37,809 bases of DNA. Source: Lachnospiraceae bacterium. Lineage in GTDB: Bacteria > Bacillota > Clostridia > Lachnospirales > Lachnospiraceae. The position numbers and the translations under genes were made by a program. How positions within the stretch are numbered: the first letter of the stretch is position 1; every line of letters begins with the position of its first letter. The notes below the pieces were generated by a model, which was not told where the DNA came from, searched no databases, and saw only the letters and a list, made by a program, of their open reading frames with translations. Location: positions 1 to 37,809 of the forward strand of contig JALEPU010000076.1 of the NCBI GenBank assembly GCA_022766905.1, read 5' to 3'. This document shows positions 1 through 8,452 of the stretch, one piece after another.

Positions 1-157
1 CCTGTCTTTCGTATTGCTGGTAAAATTTCATCAAATACCCAACTTTCAAAACGCTGTGCAGAGGGCAGATGGCTCTTTGTAATCAGTCGATACACATCTC
101 CTTCAGGAATAAATGTCATCGTTTGTACTCCACCAGCTGTAAGGGCGCCCTTTTTCA
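1..157 (-). pseudogene. Bro-N antirepressor fragment, cut by IS and window edge
   Basis: Read on the minus strand, this stretch is open and encodes the later part of a Bro-N domain. It contains GGVQTMTFIPEGDVYRLI, then LPSAQRFESWVFDEILPAIRKT, the hallmark of phage and mobile-element antirepressors of the Bro family. The start of the protein is missing because the insertion sequence begins at 158. The C-terminal part lies beyond the left edge. The open frame continues by chance into the inverted repeat, and those residues should not be counted. Bro-N proteins bind DNA and often act as antirepressors in prophages and integrative elements. The family call is firm from the motif; function in this truncated state is unlikely. 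Confidence 0.75.
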
Positions 158-179
158 GGTAATGCCAGTTAGCTAAAAT
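158..179 (+). repeat. IS left terminal inverted repeat
   Basis: The 22 bases GGTAATGCCAGTTAGCTAAAAT are repeated perfectly in reverse complement at 1814-1835 and mark the left tip of the insertion sequence. Confidence 0.9.
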
Positions 180-330
180 CGGAATAAAATAGTAGGTATC
201 CTAAAGTAATAGTAATAATGCACAATTGATAACATTGTTTTTCTATGTTTCAAAACATAAAAATCACTTGACAAATACATCAAAATTTGCGGCGCAGCCT
301 CTTGAATATACATTTTTAGGAGGTTTTGCC

Positions 331-1644
331 ATGAATCACTATGCAAACTACGTTCGTAACACTCTTTTTAAAGCTATTTCAGAAATGGAACAGCAAAGGG
401 AAGATTTCGTAAAGAATCCTGGACACGATTTTTCAAGGAAAGGGAAAATGGAATTCTCTGATATCATAAAGTTCTATATCTCATCAGGGAGTAGTGCCCT
501 TGATGTTGAACTATGTGAATACGCAGACCGGGAAAAACTCAATTCTGCGCTTCCTATTTCAAAATCCGGCTACATTCAAAAGAGAAATAAACTAAAGCCT
601 GACACTATGGAAAAGCTGTTTCATTCTTTTAATGGAAAAATAAAGTCTAAGAAAACTTTCCAGGGTTATGAACTTCTTGCCTGTGATGGGGCAGATCAGA
701 ATATATTCCGCGATCCAAAAGATAAAAAGACACATTTTCCTGGAAAGAAAGAACGTGGAACTTTTGGATTTAATCAATTGCACATTAATTCCTTATATAA
801 TCTGCTGGATTTCAGGTATGTACATACATTGATCCAATCACCATATGAGGAGAATGAATCATCAGCTCTTATCCATATGGTAAAAGATCTTCCGAGAGAC
901 AGAAAAACAATCATTATTGCAGATCGGGGATATGAAACTTACAATATTTTTGCAAATATTCAGGAAAAAGGCCTCTTCTATCTTATTAGAGTAAAGGATG
1001 TCACCAGCAGTGGAAGTATTGCAGGTAGCCTTTCCCTGCCATCAAAAGGGGAATTCGATGAATACATCACTCTTAAAATGACAAGAAAGCAAAAATATTT
1101 AAGAGAAAAAGGCTATAAATATCTTGCAAAATCTTCTCCTTTTGATTTTTTGGATCCAGAACATCCTTTTTACGAACTATCCTTCCGTATTGTCAGGATT
1201 CTTTTGCCAAATGGTAACTATGAATGCCTGATTACCAATCTGGACCGCAAAGAATTTTCGGCTGAAAAACTGAAAACTCTATACAAAATGCGGTGGGGCA
1301 TAGAAACATCTTTCCGAAAACTGAAATATACGATAGGTATGTCAAACCTTCATAGTAAAAATCCGGAGTATATCTGCCAGGAAATATTTGGGAAACTGAT
1401 TTTGTACAATTTCTGTGAGATTATTGCCAGCCATGCAGTACTGGAGCAGCGAAACAAAAAATATGAATACCGGGTAAATTTTACTATGGCGGTCTATTGC
1501 TGTAGAAGATATCTAAGGGATTCTTTGTTTAACAATATTGAACAGTTGATAAACCGAAGTTTGACACCAGTAAAACCGGAACGACAGTATAAACGACGCG
1601 TGATCAAAAAAAGATGGATTAGTTTTACATACCGTGCCGCATAA
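331..1644 (+). CDS. IS4-family DDE transposase
   Basis: The 437-residue protein is an intact DDE-type transposase (transposase IS4/DDE_Tnp_1 fold) that would cut and rejoin the ends of the surrounding insertion sequence. The catalytic acidic residues sit in LLACDGADQ, IIIADRGYETYN and the C-terminal block YKMRWGIETSFRKLKY. That last block carries the Y-(2)-R-(3)-E-(6)-K signature of IS4 transposases. The start at 331 is chosen over an upstream in-frame ATG at 226 because TAGGAGG lies 7 bases before it and the upstream extension does not look like family sequence. No frameshift or stop is visible, so the element could still be active. Confidence 0.9.
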   Translation: MNHYANYVRNTLFKAISEMEQQREDFVKNPGHDFSRKGKMEFSDIIKFYISSGSSALDVELCEYADREKLNSALPISKSGYIQKRNKLKPDTMEKLFHSFNGKIKSKKTFQGYELLACDGADQNIFRDPKDKKTHFPGKKERGTFGFNQLHINSLYNLLDFRYVHTLIQSPYEENESSALIHMVKDLPRDRKTIIIADRGYETYNIFANIQEKGLFYLIRVKDVTSSGSIAGSLSLPSKGEFDEYITLKMTRKQKYLREKGYKYLAKSSPFDFLDPEHPFYELSFRIVRILLPNGNYECLITNLDRKEFSAEKLKTLYKMRWGIETSFRKLKYTIGMSNLHSKNPEYICQEIFGKLILYNFCEIIASHAVLEQRNKKYEYRVNFTMAVYCCRRYLRDSLFNNIEQLINRSLTPVKPERQYKRRVIKKRWISFTYRAA

Positions 1645-1813
1645 ATATCCTTTTCCCTACAGTTATATTATCAAGCAGAAGTTTTTCAGACTATCTGCTT
1701 TAAAGTGCTGTCCTTTTATCTGATTTATCAAATAGGAAGCATTCCAGATAGAGGGACTTATATTTTGGAGCTGCTGTAAATGCTATATGCGTCAAGAGCA
1801 GCCCTGTTTTCTA

Positions 1814-1835
1814 ATTTTAGCTAACTGGCATTACC
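1814..1835 (-). repeat. IS right terminal inverted repeat
   Basis: This is the exact reverse complement of the 22-bp repeat at 158-179 and marks the right tip of the insertion sequence, 170 bases after the transposase stop. Confidence 0.9.
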
Positions 1836-1876
1836 GAATCAGGGCATCATTTCAGCAGGATAATGGAAAGGAGTAT

Positions 1877-2110
1877 ATGACAATGAGAGAAGGAAGATTA
1901 GGCTATAACAGCAGCAATGACAGATACGGTTTATTATCATCGGATTTATGGATTGAAACAGGATTTCACTGTGGGGAATGTCTGGAAGTACTGATTGATG
2001 ATCAGTGGGTGCAGACCAGAATGGAAATGAATCTGGCAAGGGAATGGTATCTGGTAGGAACACCGTACTGCGGAGATCTGGAATATATCCGGGCTAGAAT
2101 ACCGGAATAG
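1877..2110 (+). CDS. DUF5348 domain protein
   Basis: This is a small 77-residue soluble protein with the pattern of DUF5348: a short beta-rich chain containing GYNSSNDRYGL, HCGECLEVLIDDQWVQTRME and EWYLVGTPYCG. In Clostridia, proteins of this family typically sit next to relaxase genes in conjugative or mobilizable elements, and that is the arrangement here (MobV relaxase 234 bp downstream). The start at 1877 (MTMREG) has AAAGGAG at 1866-1872. An earlier ATG at 1787 would start inside the insertion sequence and is rejected. The biochemical role is unknown. The family call is from memory of the motif pattern. Confidence 0.7.
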   Translation: MTMREGRLGYNSSNDRYGLLSSDLWIETGFHCGECLEVLIDDQWVQTRMEMNLAREWYLVGTPYCGDLEYIRARIPE

Positions 2111-2199
2111 ATCAATCAGACGATTAACGCAGAAGCAATCCGACCAGCGGAAGGAATAGCCCCCGGCAGGGCGCAAGGGTACTTTTGATGGACGGTATG

Positions 2200-2262
2200 G
2201 CTGTCGAAAGTGCTTTTGCGTTACTTTTGACAAAAGTAACAAAACCGCCGTATCCGGCGAAG
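2200..2262 (+). other. Candidate origin of transfer (oriT) for the MobV relaxase
   Basis: The 234-bp gap before the relaxase contains a perfect palindrome, GTTACTTTTG-A-CAAAAGTAAC, at 2220-2240. It is preceded by CGAAAGTGCTTTTGC, and a GC-rich mini-hairpin CGCCG-TATC-CGGCG follows at 2246-2259. A second TACTTTTGA copy lies at 2179-2188. MobV-type relaxases nick next to inverted repeats immediately upstream of their own gene, so position and structure fit an oriT. The nick site itself cannot be assigned from sequence alone. Confidence 0.6.
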
Positions 2263-2344
2263 ATTTCTTTTAAGCGCAATGACTGGCGTAAATACAAAGT
2301 ATGTGCCATATCTGGCACTGTTTTTAGAAGGCGAGGTGAGAAGC

Positions 2345-3763
2345 ATGACGATGAAACGAACCATCAGTGGAATGGTCGGAGCTGGTTCCCTGGCTCATAA
2401 CAGACGAGATTTTATAGCAGAAAATGTTGATCCGAACAGGGTACATCTGAACATTTGTTACCAGAATGAAAATTTGAAAGAGGTCTACAAAGAGCTGTTC
2501 GATGATTCTGTGGAACGATACAATGTAGGAAAAAGAAAGGATCGGCAGATTACAAACTATTATGAAAAGATCCGTCAGGGAAAACAGGAAAAGTTGTTCC
2601 ATGAAGTGATTTTCCAGATTGGAAATTGTGAAGATATGGCTGTCGGAACACAGGATGGGGAGCTTGCAGTAAAGGTGTTGGATGAGTATGTAAAGGATTT
2701 TGAGAAACGCAATCCGACACTTCATGTATTTAGCTGTTATCTGCATCAGGACGAAGCCACTCCACATCTGCATATTGATTTTGTCCCTTATGTGACCGGT
2801 TGGAAAGGGAAAGGAATGGATACAAGGGTTTCCCTGAAGCAGGCATTAAAAAGTCTGGGATTTCAAGGTGGAAATAAGCATGACACCGAGTTGAATCAGT
2901 GGATAAACAATGAGAAAGAAGTACTGGCAGAAATAATGGAGCGTTACGGGATAGAATGGGAACGGAAAGGGACACATGAAGAGCATTTGGATGTGTATAA
3001 TTACAAGAAAAAGGAGCGCGCAAAAGAGGTGAGAGCGCTGGAGCGGGAAAAGGAATTTCTGACAGCAGAAAATGAAGTGCTGAGTGCACAAATCGCTAAA
3101 TCCAAGGCAGACATTAATGTATTGGAACAGGAGAAGAAGCAAGCTGTGAAAGAAAAGAAACAGGCGGAGCAGCGTGCAGAAAAGGCGGAAAAAGAATTAC
3201 AGAGTATAGAAGAGAGACAGAAACAGCTACAGCCAATTATGAATCAAGTCGATAGAGAGTTAAAAAAATTTGGAAAGGTTGATTTGTTATTACCAGAAGC
3301 AGGATCTCTGGAACGAGCATCTACATACCGGGATAAAAAGATAAAACCGTTATTTATAAAGATGAAAAATTATGTTGCTACGATGGCTGCAAAAGTTCTG
3401 GAAGTAACAGAAGAATTGGAAAAATGGAAAAACAAATATCAACGACTAAAGATAGATTATAATAATTTGCAGAAAGATGTAGATGAAACATGGGAGTATT
3501 GTAATCGGTTATCGGCAGATAAAGAAAGATTACAGATTATATCTGACAGGTACGATCGGGTAATGAGGGTATTGGGAAAAAGTATCATTGAGGCTGCAGT
3601 GCAGAAGGATATTCAGATGGAAAAGGCACTGGAAGAAAAACAACGGAGAGAGCACATGCCACAGGGAATACACGATAGATTGAAATGGAGTAAAGAAAGA
3701 AACGACGAATATAACATGCAGCGGAAGAAAAATAGGACAAAAAACCGGGGAATGGAGATATAA
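2345..3763 (+). CDS. MobV-family relaxase (Mob/Pre, plasmid recombination enzyme)
   Basis: This 472-residue relaxase would nick oriT and lead the single strand during mobilization by a helper conjugation system. The N-terminal Mob_Pre domain covers roughly residues 1-200. It carries the motif with H18-N19-R20 and the metal-binding HQDEATPHLH (H134, D136, E137, H141, H143). Residues about 220-330 and 380-420 are rich in E, K and Q heptads and are predicted coiled coil, as is usual for the C-terminal half of MobV proteins. The start at 2345 follows GAGGTGAG; an upstream in-frame ATG at 2279 lies within the candidate oriT region and is less likely. No type IV secretion genes are seen here, so mobilization in trans is inferred. 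Confidence 0.9.
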   Translation: MTMKRTISGMVGAGSLAHNRRDFIAENVDPNRVHLNICYQNENLKEVYKELFDDSVERYNVGKRKDRQITNYYEKIRQGKQEKLFHEVIFQIGNCEDMAVGTQDGELAVKVLDEYVKDFEKRNPTLHVFSCYLHQDEATPHLHIDFVPYVTGWKGKGMDTRVSLKQALKSLGFQGGNKHDTELNQWINNEKEVLAEIMERYGIEWERKGTHEEHLDVYNYKKKERAKEVRALEREKEFLTAENEVLSAQIAKSKADINVLEQEKKQAVKEKKQAEQRAEKAEKELQSIEERQKQLQPIMNQVDRELKKFGKVDLLLPEAGSLERASTYRDKKIKPLFIKMKNYVATMAAKVLEVTEELEKWKNKYQRLKIDYNNLQKDVDETWEYCNRLSADKERLQIISDRYDRVMRVLGKSIIEAAVQKDIQMEKALEEKQRREHMPQGIHDRLKWSKERNDEYNMQRKKNRTKNRGMEI

Positions 3764-3772
3764 GAAGAAATA

Positions 3773-3806
3773 AATGGCTGTCTGAGAATTAAAGATAGCC
3801 ATTTTT
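3773..3806 (+). terminator. Intrinsic terminator after the relaxase gene
   Basis: An 11-bp stem (AATGGCTGTCT with AGATAGCCATT, one G-U pair) with a 9-base loop is followed by TTTTT. It lies 10 bases after the relaxase stop. It faces the convergent vsr remnant and may serve both strands. Confidence 0.8.
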
Positions 3807-3818
3807 GTAAGTGGCTAT

Positions 3819-4273
3819 CTATTCATAAGATTCAAGTTCGGTAGGTGAATCTGCAAGTTTAGTATCCCAAATGGATTCTTCAATAGCTTTAAGGCATTCA
3901 TCCGTGTGCTTGAGAATATCTTGTCCCCAAAAATGAATGACGGTATATCCGAGAAATAAAAGTTTTTTATCGTTTTCAAAGTCACGATTTCGGTTGCGTT
4001 CAATTTTCTTTATCCAGTAGTCGGGATTTTTACCTTTTTCAAGTCGTAGCTTTAGTATTTCCCAGTCCTTCCCATGGAAGAATTCGCTGTCGCAGAATAT
4101 AGCAATTTTGTATTTGGTAAGTACGATGTCAGGGGAACCAGGGAGTGCTTTTAGTTTTTACGATAACGGTAGCCCTTATACCATAGTGCTTTTCGAAGTT
4201 GTAATTCTATGGACGTATCTTTGCTATGGATTTTACTCATGTTTTTGGAGACAATGGAAGACTCTCTTGGCAT
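3819..4273 (-). pseudogene. vsr: vsr mismatch endonuclease, frameshifted
   Basis: On the minus strand the first frame gives MPRESSIVSKNMSKIHSKDT and ends at LWYKGYRYRKN with a TAA at 4151-4153. The neighbouring frame then continues with ALPGSPDIVLTKYKIAIFC, DSEFFHGKDWE and YTVIHFWGQDILK to a stop at 3819. Joined, these give a normal-length Vsr protein (about 150 residues) that would nick at T:G mismatches formed when 5-methylcytosine deaminates. One missing base near 4150-4158 explains the break. Vsr genes accompany cytosine-5 methyltransferases, as here. The start at 4273 has AAGAAGG upstream. The gene may be truly inactive, may depend on ribosomal or polymerase slippage in the A-run, or may reflect a sequencing error. 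Confidence 0.88.
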
Positions 4274-4404
4274 ATAGGAAACCTTCTTTCTTTGACAAGT
4301 ATAATAATCTTTTTCGATATTTATTTTATCAAAAAGGGATGCAAATGGCAATAATGGTTAGTGCCTATGAAAGAGGAAATCTAACGATATAGTGAGAAAT
4401 GTAC

Positions 4405-4433
4405 TTGTCGATGAAATAGGTATATGGTAAAAT
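4405..4433 (+). promoter_or_regulatory. Promoter of the restriction-modification operon
   Basis: A -35-like TTGTCG (4405-4410) and a -10-like TAAAAT (4428-4433) are separated by 17 bases, 34 bases before the methyltransferase start. The methyltransferase's own helix-turn-helix domain would be expected to bind near here, but I see no clear palindrome that proves the site. Confidence 0.5.
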
Positions 4434-4467
4434 ATGAGTTGTATTATTTAAATTTGGAGGAACTCAG

Positions 4468-5700
4468 ATGGCAGTTTGCTATGATAAATTATGGAAATTA
4501 CTGATAGATAAAAAAATGAACCGTACAGAATTAAAAGAAGCATCAGGAATTAGTTTTAATGTACTGGCAAGATTAGGAAAAAATGAACCAGTGTCCTTTG
4601 AAACGATTGAAAAGATATGTTTTACGTTGAATTGTAGAATAGAAGATATTGTAGAAATTCAAAATGATACATCAGTTCAAGTAGAGAAAAATGAATTTAC
4701 CACTATCGAGTTGTTTGCGGGAGCAGGAGGTCTTGCATTAGGTATTGAAAAGGCAGGATTCAAGACTTTAGGATTGATTGAGTTTGATAAAGATGCGGCT
4801 GATTCTCTTAAAGTAAATCGCCCGGAGTGGAGGGTAATTAATGATGATATAGCCAATATTTCTTGCTTAGATCTTGAAAAATATTTTGGAATAAAAAAAG
4901 GAGAACTTGATTTATTATCAGGAGGAGCTCCTTGTCAGGCATTTTCCTATGCAGGGAAACGTTTGGGATTAGAGGATGCAAGAGGAACTTTATTTTATCA
5001 TTATGCTACGTTTTTACAGAAACTTCAGCCAAAGATGTTTTTGTTTGAAAACGTCAGAGGTTTGCTGACACATGACAAAGGAAGGACATATGCGACTATA
5101 AGCAATATTTTTGAACAGGCGGGATATACGATTCAAAAGAAAGTTCTCAATGCATGGGATTTTGGAGTACCACAGAAAAGAGAACGATTGATTACGATAG
5201 GAATAAGAAATGATTTGGTGAATAAAATTTCATTCTCTTTTCCTAAAGAACATGATTATAAACCTGTTTTGAGAGATGTATTGCTTGATTGCCCGGAAGG
5301 ACCAGGAGTTCCTTATGGCGAGAACAAGCGGAAAATATTTGAACTTGTTCCGCCAGGGGGATATTGGAGAGATATTGATCCGGAAATTGCAAAAGCTTAT
5401 ATGAAGAGTTGTTGGAACATGGAAGGTGGAAGAACTGGAATATTAAGAAGAATGAGCTTGGATGAGCCTTCGTTAACGGTATTGACTTCTCCATCGCAGA
5501 AGCAGACGGAGCGTTGTCATCCCCTGGAGGCAAGACCTTTTACCGTACGTGAGAATGCGAGATGTCAAACATTCCCGGACGATTGGCAGTTTTGTGGAAG
5601 TGTACAGTCTCAGTATAAACAAGTAGGAAATGCAGTTCCAGTAAACTTGGCATATGATATTGCATTGGAGATGTATAAAGCATTAGAGGGGGGAAAATAA
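4468..5700 (+). CDS. HTH-DNA cytosine-5 methyltransferase fusion (type II modification enzyme)
   Basis: Residues 1-65 form a Cro/C1-type helix-turn-helix (NRTELKEASGISFNVLARL...). From residue 77 on the protein is a complete Dcm-type methyltransferase: SAM-binding FAGAGGLALGIEKAGF, catalytic GGAPCQAFS with C156, FLFENVRG (motif VI), GVPQKRERLITIG (motif VIII) and QYKQVGNAVPVNLA (motif X). The target-recognition region is about residues 265-370. It would methylate host DNA so that the downstream endonuclease does not cut it. N-terminal helix-turn-helix domains on m5C methyltransferases of the SsoII type repress their own transcription, so autoregulation is inferred. The RBS TTGGAGGAA lies just before 4468. 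The endonuclease start abuts its stop codon. Confidence 0.93.
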   Translation: MAVCYDKLWKLLIDKKMNRTELKEASGISFNVLARLGKNEPVSFETIEKICFTLNCRIEDIVEIQNDTSVQVEKNEFTTIELFAGAGGLALGIEKAGFKTLGLIEFDKDAADSLKVNRPEWRVINDDIANISCLDLEKYFGIKKGELDLLSGGAPCQAFSYAGKRLGLEDARGTLFYHYATFLQKLQPKMFLFENVRGLLTHDKGRTYATISNIFEQAGYTIQKKVLNAWDFGVPQKRERLITIGIRNDLVNKISFSFPKEHDYKPVLRDVLLDCPEGPGVPYGENKRKIFELVPPGGYWRDIDPEIAKAYMKSCWNMEGGRTGILRRMSLDEPSLTVLTSPSQKQTERCHPLEARPFTVRENARCQTFPDDWQFCGSVQSQYKQVGNAVPVNLAYDIALEMYKALEGGK

Positions 5701-6585
5701 ATGGATTGGAAGTTGGAGTTTATATCAGAAGAAGATTTTAAGAAGCATGTACGTGCGACAATTATGAAATATGGGGAAAAATTGGAATCGTATGATTTGA
5801 AGCGTTTTAATAGTAATTTGATTGATCCAATTAAGTTGATTTTTGATAAGTCAGTATATCGTACAAGCTGGGAAGAAATCGTAAATAATGAGATTTTTCG
5901 GCAGAGAGATAAGTCTAATAATAATGATATAGGATATTTTCATCAGAACATTTTTTCGTATTTCAAGGGTTGCGAAGTTCCGCAAACCGGATGGGATGTT
6001 ATTTACAGAAATCCAGATGGAATTCAAATGCCGGACGGAGACATTGTTCATACATTGTATGTTGAAATGAAGAATAAGCATAATACGATGAATTCAGCTT
6101 CATCTGCAAAGACGTATATTAAAATGCAGGGGCAGATTTTAGAAGATGATGATTGTGCATGCCTGCTGGTTGAGGCTATTGCAAAGAAATCACAGAATAT
6201 TAAATGGTCAACAAAGGTTGATGGAAAAAATGTACAGCATAGATTAATTCGCCGTGTGAGTATGGATCAGTTCTATGCAATTCTTACCGGAGAAGAGGAT
6301 GCATTTTATAAAATGTGTATGGCATTGCCGGAAGTAATTAACGCTGTTGTAAATGAAAAAGGTAGTGTAAATATTCCGAATGATACAGTGATTGATGAAT
6401 TGAGAAATATTGCAGCATTATATGACGAGGAGAATGATGAATTATCTATGGCAATGGCTGTATATATGCTTGGATTTAATACATATATGGGATTTGGAAA
6501 TAAAATACAGCAGGAATTGGAATTAGGTAATGATAAAGATGGAATGCTCAAACGAGTTTATCAGTATGCGAAGATGTTGCAATAA
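5701..6585 (+). CDS. Eco47II-family type II restriction endonuclease
   Basis: The 294-residue protein matches the Eco47II/Sau96I endonuclease family. It contains DPIKLIFDKSVYRTSWEEI, RQRDKSNNNDIGYFHQNIF, TGWDVIY and LYVEMKNKHNTMNS. A PD-(D/E)xK centre is visible as D99 with E122-M-K124. Family members cut GGWCC or GGNCC, so this enzyme probably recognises one of these; which one cannot be read from the sequence. The ATG follows the methyltransferase TAA directly, with GAGGGGGG as its ribosome site, so the two genes are translationally coupled and modification is made first. Like its neighbours the gene is clearly AT-rich relative to the chromosomal genes to the right. Confidence 0.9.
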   Translation: MDWKLEFISEEDFKKHVRATIMKYGEKLESYDLKRFNSNLIDPIKLIFDKSVYRTSWEEIVNNEIFRQRDKSNNNDIGYFHQNIFSYFKGCEVPQTGWDVIYRNPDGIQMPDGDIVHTLYVEMKNKHNTMNSASSAKTYIKMQGQILEDDDCACLLVEAIAKKSQNIKWSTKVDGKNVQHRLIRRVSMDQFYAILTGEEDAFYKMCMALPEVINAVVNEKGSVNIPNDTVIDELRNIAALYDEENDELSMAMAVYMLGFNTYMGFGNKIQQELELGNDKDGMLKRVYQYAKMLQ

Positions 6586-6633
6586 TTCTGGATAACATAA
6601 GATCATAACAATAGAAAAGAGGCATGATTCTGT

Positions 6634-8409
6634 ATGTATAAACCATCTAATTCTAAAATAGAAGATAGAGCAATAGGTGCATTATCAAATATAATAGATG
6701 ATCATCAAACAATGGCTCATCAATTCAATTCGATGGATAAAGAAATGAGTTGGGATGGGTATATTTGGATATATAAGAATGTAAATGGAGGTCAAGATAA
6801 GAATAATTTTGATGATAAAGTTCCTGTTCAGATAAAAGGACATATAGATGAAGATGAAAAATATTGCAATAAAAAATATATAACGTATCCAGTATCATTA
6901 GAAGATTTAGAAGTTTACTTTAATGATCGGGGGGTATTATATTTTGAAATATTTATGTCAAAAGACGGAAGAAAAAGAGAAATATTTTATGCTTCGTTAT
7001 TTCCAATAAAATTAAAATATTATTTAGAAAAAGCCAAGAAAAAAGGTAATAAAAAAAATATAAATATTACTTTTGTAAAACTAGAACAAAAAGCGGATAC
7101 TTTCTATTGTGTTGTAAAACAGTTTAGTAATGAAAGCAAAAAACAAGGCTTTGGGCATGAACAATTGGTTCAAAATGCTATTAAAGAAGCTGATATGGAT
7201 AAAGTAAAAGAAATTACTGCATCTGTCGTGGGTGCAGCTAATGAATATGACTTTATAAAAAGGCTTGGAACGGGAGATGTAAGTTTCTATGCAAAACTAG
7301 ATGGAACACCTTTTTCGATTCCATTGGAATGGCATGAAGGAAGTGTCTATTATATGGTGACGCGTGTTGAAAACGAAATATGTATTGGTGGAAAACGATA
7401 TTATGATTCTTATAAAATTAGTTCAAACTCTAAAGGAGAAATAACATTAATTCCGAGTGATAACATTCAAATAGATATGAGTAAAAGTAAATTTACTTTT
7501 AAACCTAAAACAGACATTAAGACATTAAGGCATGATGCGGAATTTTTGCTTTCTGCAATGGAATATACAGAAATTACTATCGGTAAACATACATTTCCTT
7601 ATGGAAATCCTCATATGCCAAAAGAATTACGTAATGACTTACAATTCTTTATAGATTTAGATAAGTTATTAACTCAGATTGATTTTGAGTATTTAAAACC
7701 ATTTTCTGAAATTACAGAATCAACCATGAAAAAGTTTTTAGACATCCTTTCATTACAATCAGGCCGGAAAAATGATTTATTTACAGAACAAGCTCATATA
7801 TACAATCTAATAGTTGATAATAAATATGTTCCATTAATCATTTTTAAAAATGATAAGGGTGGGAAGAATGAAATATTTAATGCTATATATACAAAGAAAT
7901 ATCAGTTGTTTGTGACTGATGAAGAAGAAAAACATTATCGAGTTCCTATGTTTGCACATATAGAAGGCAATGTAATGAAAAACCTATATAAATATGATGC
8001 CGAGATTTTTGCAAAACAAATATCTGATGCGGAAATAAATAACGTGACAGAAGAAAGTATGAATTTGTCTGGGCTTAATTTGATTCATGCATATGATGGG
8101 GATGAAGAAAAAAATCAATGTTTATTAGAAATTGCATTTAATTTATTTGAGGAACTGATAAGTTTATTTGGAGAGAAAAATATATATATTATTAACAGAA
8201 TGCAGATAAAGAAAAGGCGAGGATTGCTGAATAAGTCGGATGTATATACACTTTCTAAAATGGACAGCATGGATAAACAGGAAGAATGTGGAAGATATAT
8301 TCTTTTAGGAAATAAACGAGAGGCTGAAAAACTAATTTCACAAATGTCGCAAGAAGAACAAGACTTATTTAAAGTGTATCCGATTTTTAAATTATATACA
8401 GAATTGTAA
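6634..8409 (+). CDS. DUF4365-type nuclease-like protein, putative defence gene
   Basis: In this 591-residue protein the first ~165 residues resemble DUF4365, a PD-(D/E)xK-like domain. E10 sits in a leading helix (SKIEDRAIGAL), D41 in MSWDGYIWIY and Q66-x-K68 in VPVQIKGH, spaced as in such nucleases. Residues from about 170 to 591 match nothing I recognise. They are mixed alpha/beta and lysine-rich, with no membrane segment. It lies 48 bp after the endonuclease with AAAAGAGG as RBS and is followed closely by the membrane-anchored protein at 8453. Very low GC and the position in a mobile defence cluster suggest an anti-phage effector or a companion of the R-M genes. The nuclease role is an inference from four residues. 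Confidence 0.65.
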   Translation: MYKPSNSKIEDRAIGALSNIIDDHQTMAHQFNSMDKEMSWDGYIWIYKNVNGGQDKNNFDDKVPVQIKGHIDEDEKYCNKKYITYPVSLEDLEVYFNDRGVLYFEIFMSKDGRKREIFYASLFPIKLKYYLEKAKKKGNKKNINITFVKLEQKADTFYCVVKQFSNESKKQGFGHEQLVQNAIKEADMDKVKEITASVVGAANEYDFIKRLGTGDVSFYAKLDGTPFSIPLEWHEGSVYYMVTRVENEICIGGKRYYDSYKISSNSKGEITLIPSDNIQIDMSKSKFTFKPKTDIKTLRHDAEFLLSAMEYTEITIGKHTFPYGNPHMPKELRNDLQFFIDLDKLLTQIDFEYLKPFSEITESTMKKFLDILSLQSGRKNDLFTEQAHIYNLIVDNKYVPLIIFKNDKGGKNEIFNAIYTKKYQLFVTDEEEKHYRVPMFAHIEGNVMKNLYKYDAEIFAKQISDAEINNVTEESMNLSGLNLIHAYDGDEEKNQCLLEIAFNLFEELISLFGEKNIYIINRMQIKKRRGLLNKSDVYTLSKMDSMDKQEECGRYILLGNKREAEKLISQMSQEEQDLFKVYPIFKLYTEL

Positions 8410-8452
8410 GAATATTTTTTGCTTGATTAGGATAGGAGTAGAAAAACATAAG

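Larger units (their letters stand above)
158..1835 (+). mobile_element. IS4-family insertion sequence, 1678 bp
   Basis: The element is bounded by 22-bp perfect terminal inverted repeats (GGTAATGCCAGTTAGCTAAAAT) and holds a single intact DDE transposase gene. About 170 bp of non-coding sequence lies on each side of the gene. The bases just outside the two ends (CCCTTTTTCA on the left, GAATCAGGGC on the right) do not match, so there is no visible 10-12 bp target duplication of the kind IS4-type elements usually make. This suggests that recombination or an adjacent deletion followed insertion. The left neighbour is a Bro-N gene whose start is missing. Confidence 0.85.

Noticed and set aside
158..179. 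Bro-N reading frame continuing into ILANWHY
   Set aside because: These residues are encoded by the IS inverted repeat and only extend the frame by chance.
4108..4392. Open frame of 94 codons on the plus strand
   Set aside because: It lies over the minus-strand vsr remnant, which has clear family motifs, and has no ribosome site.
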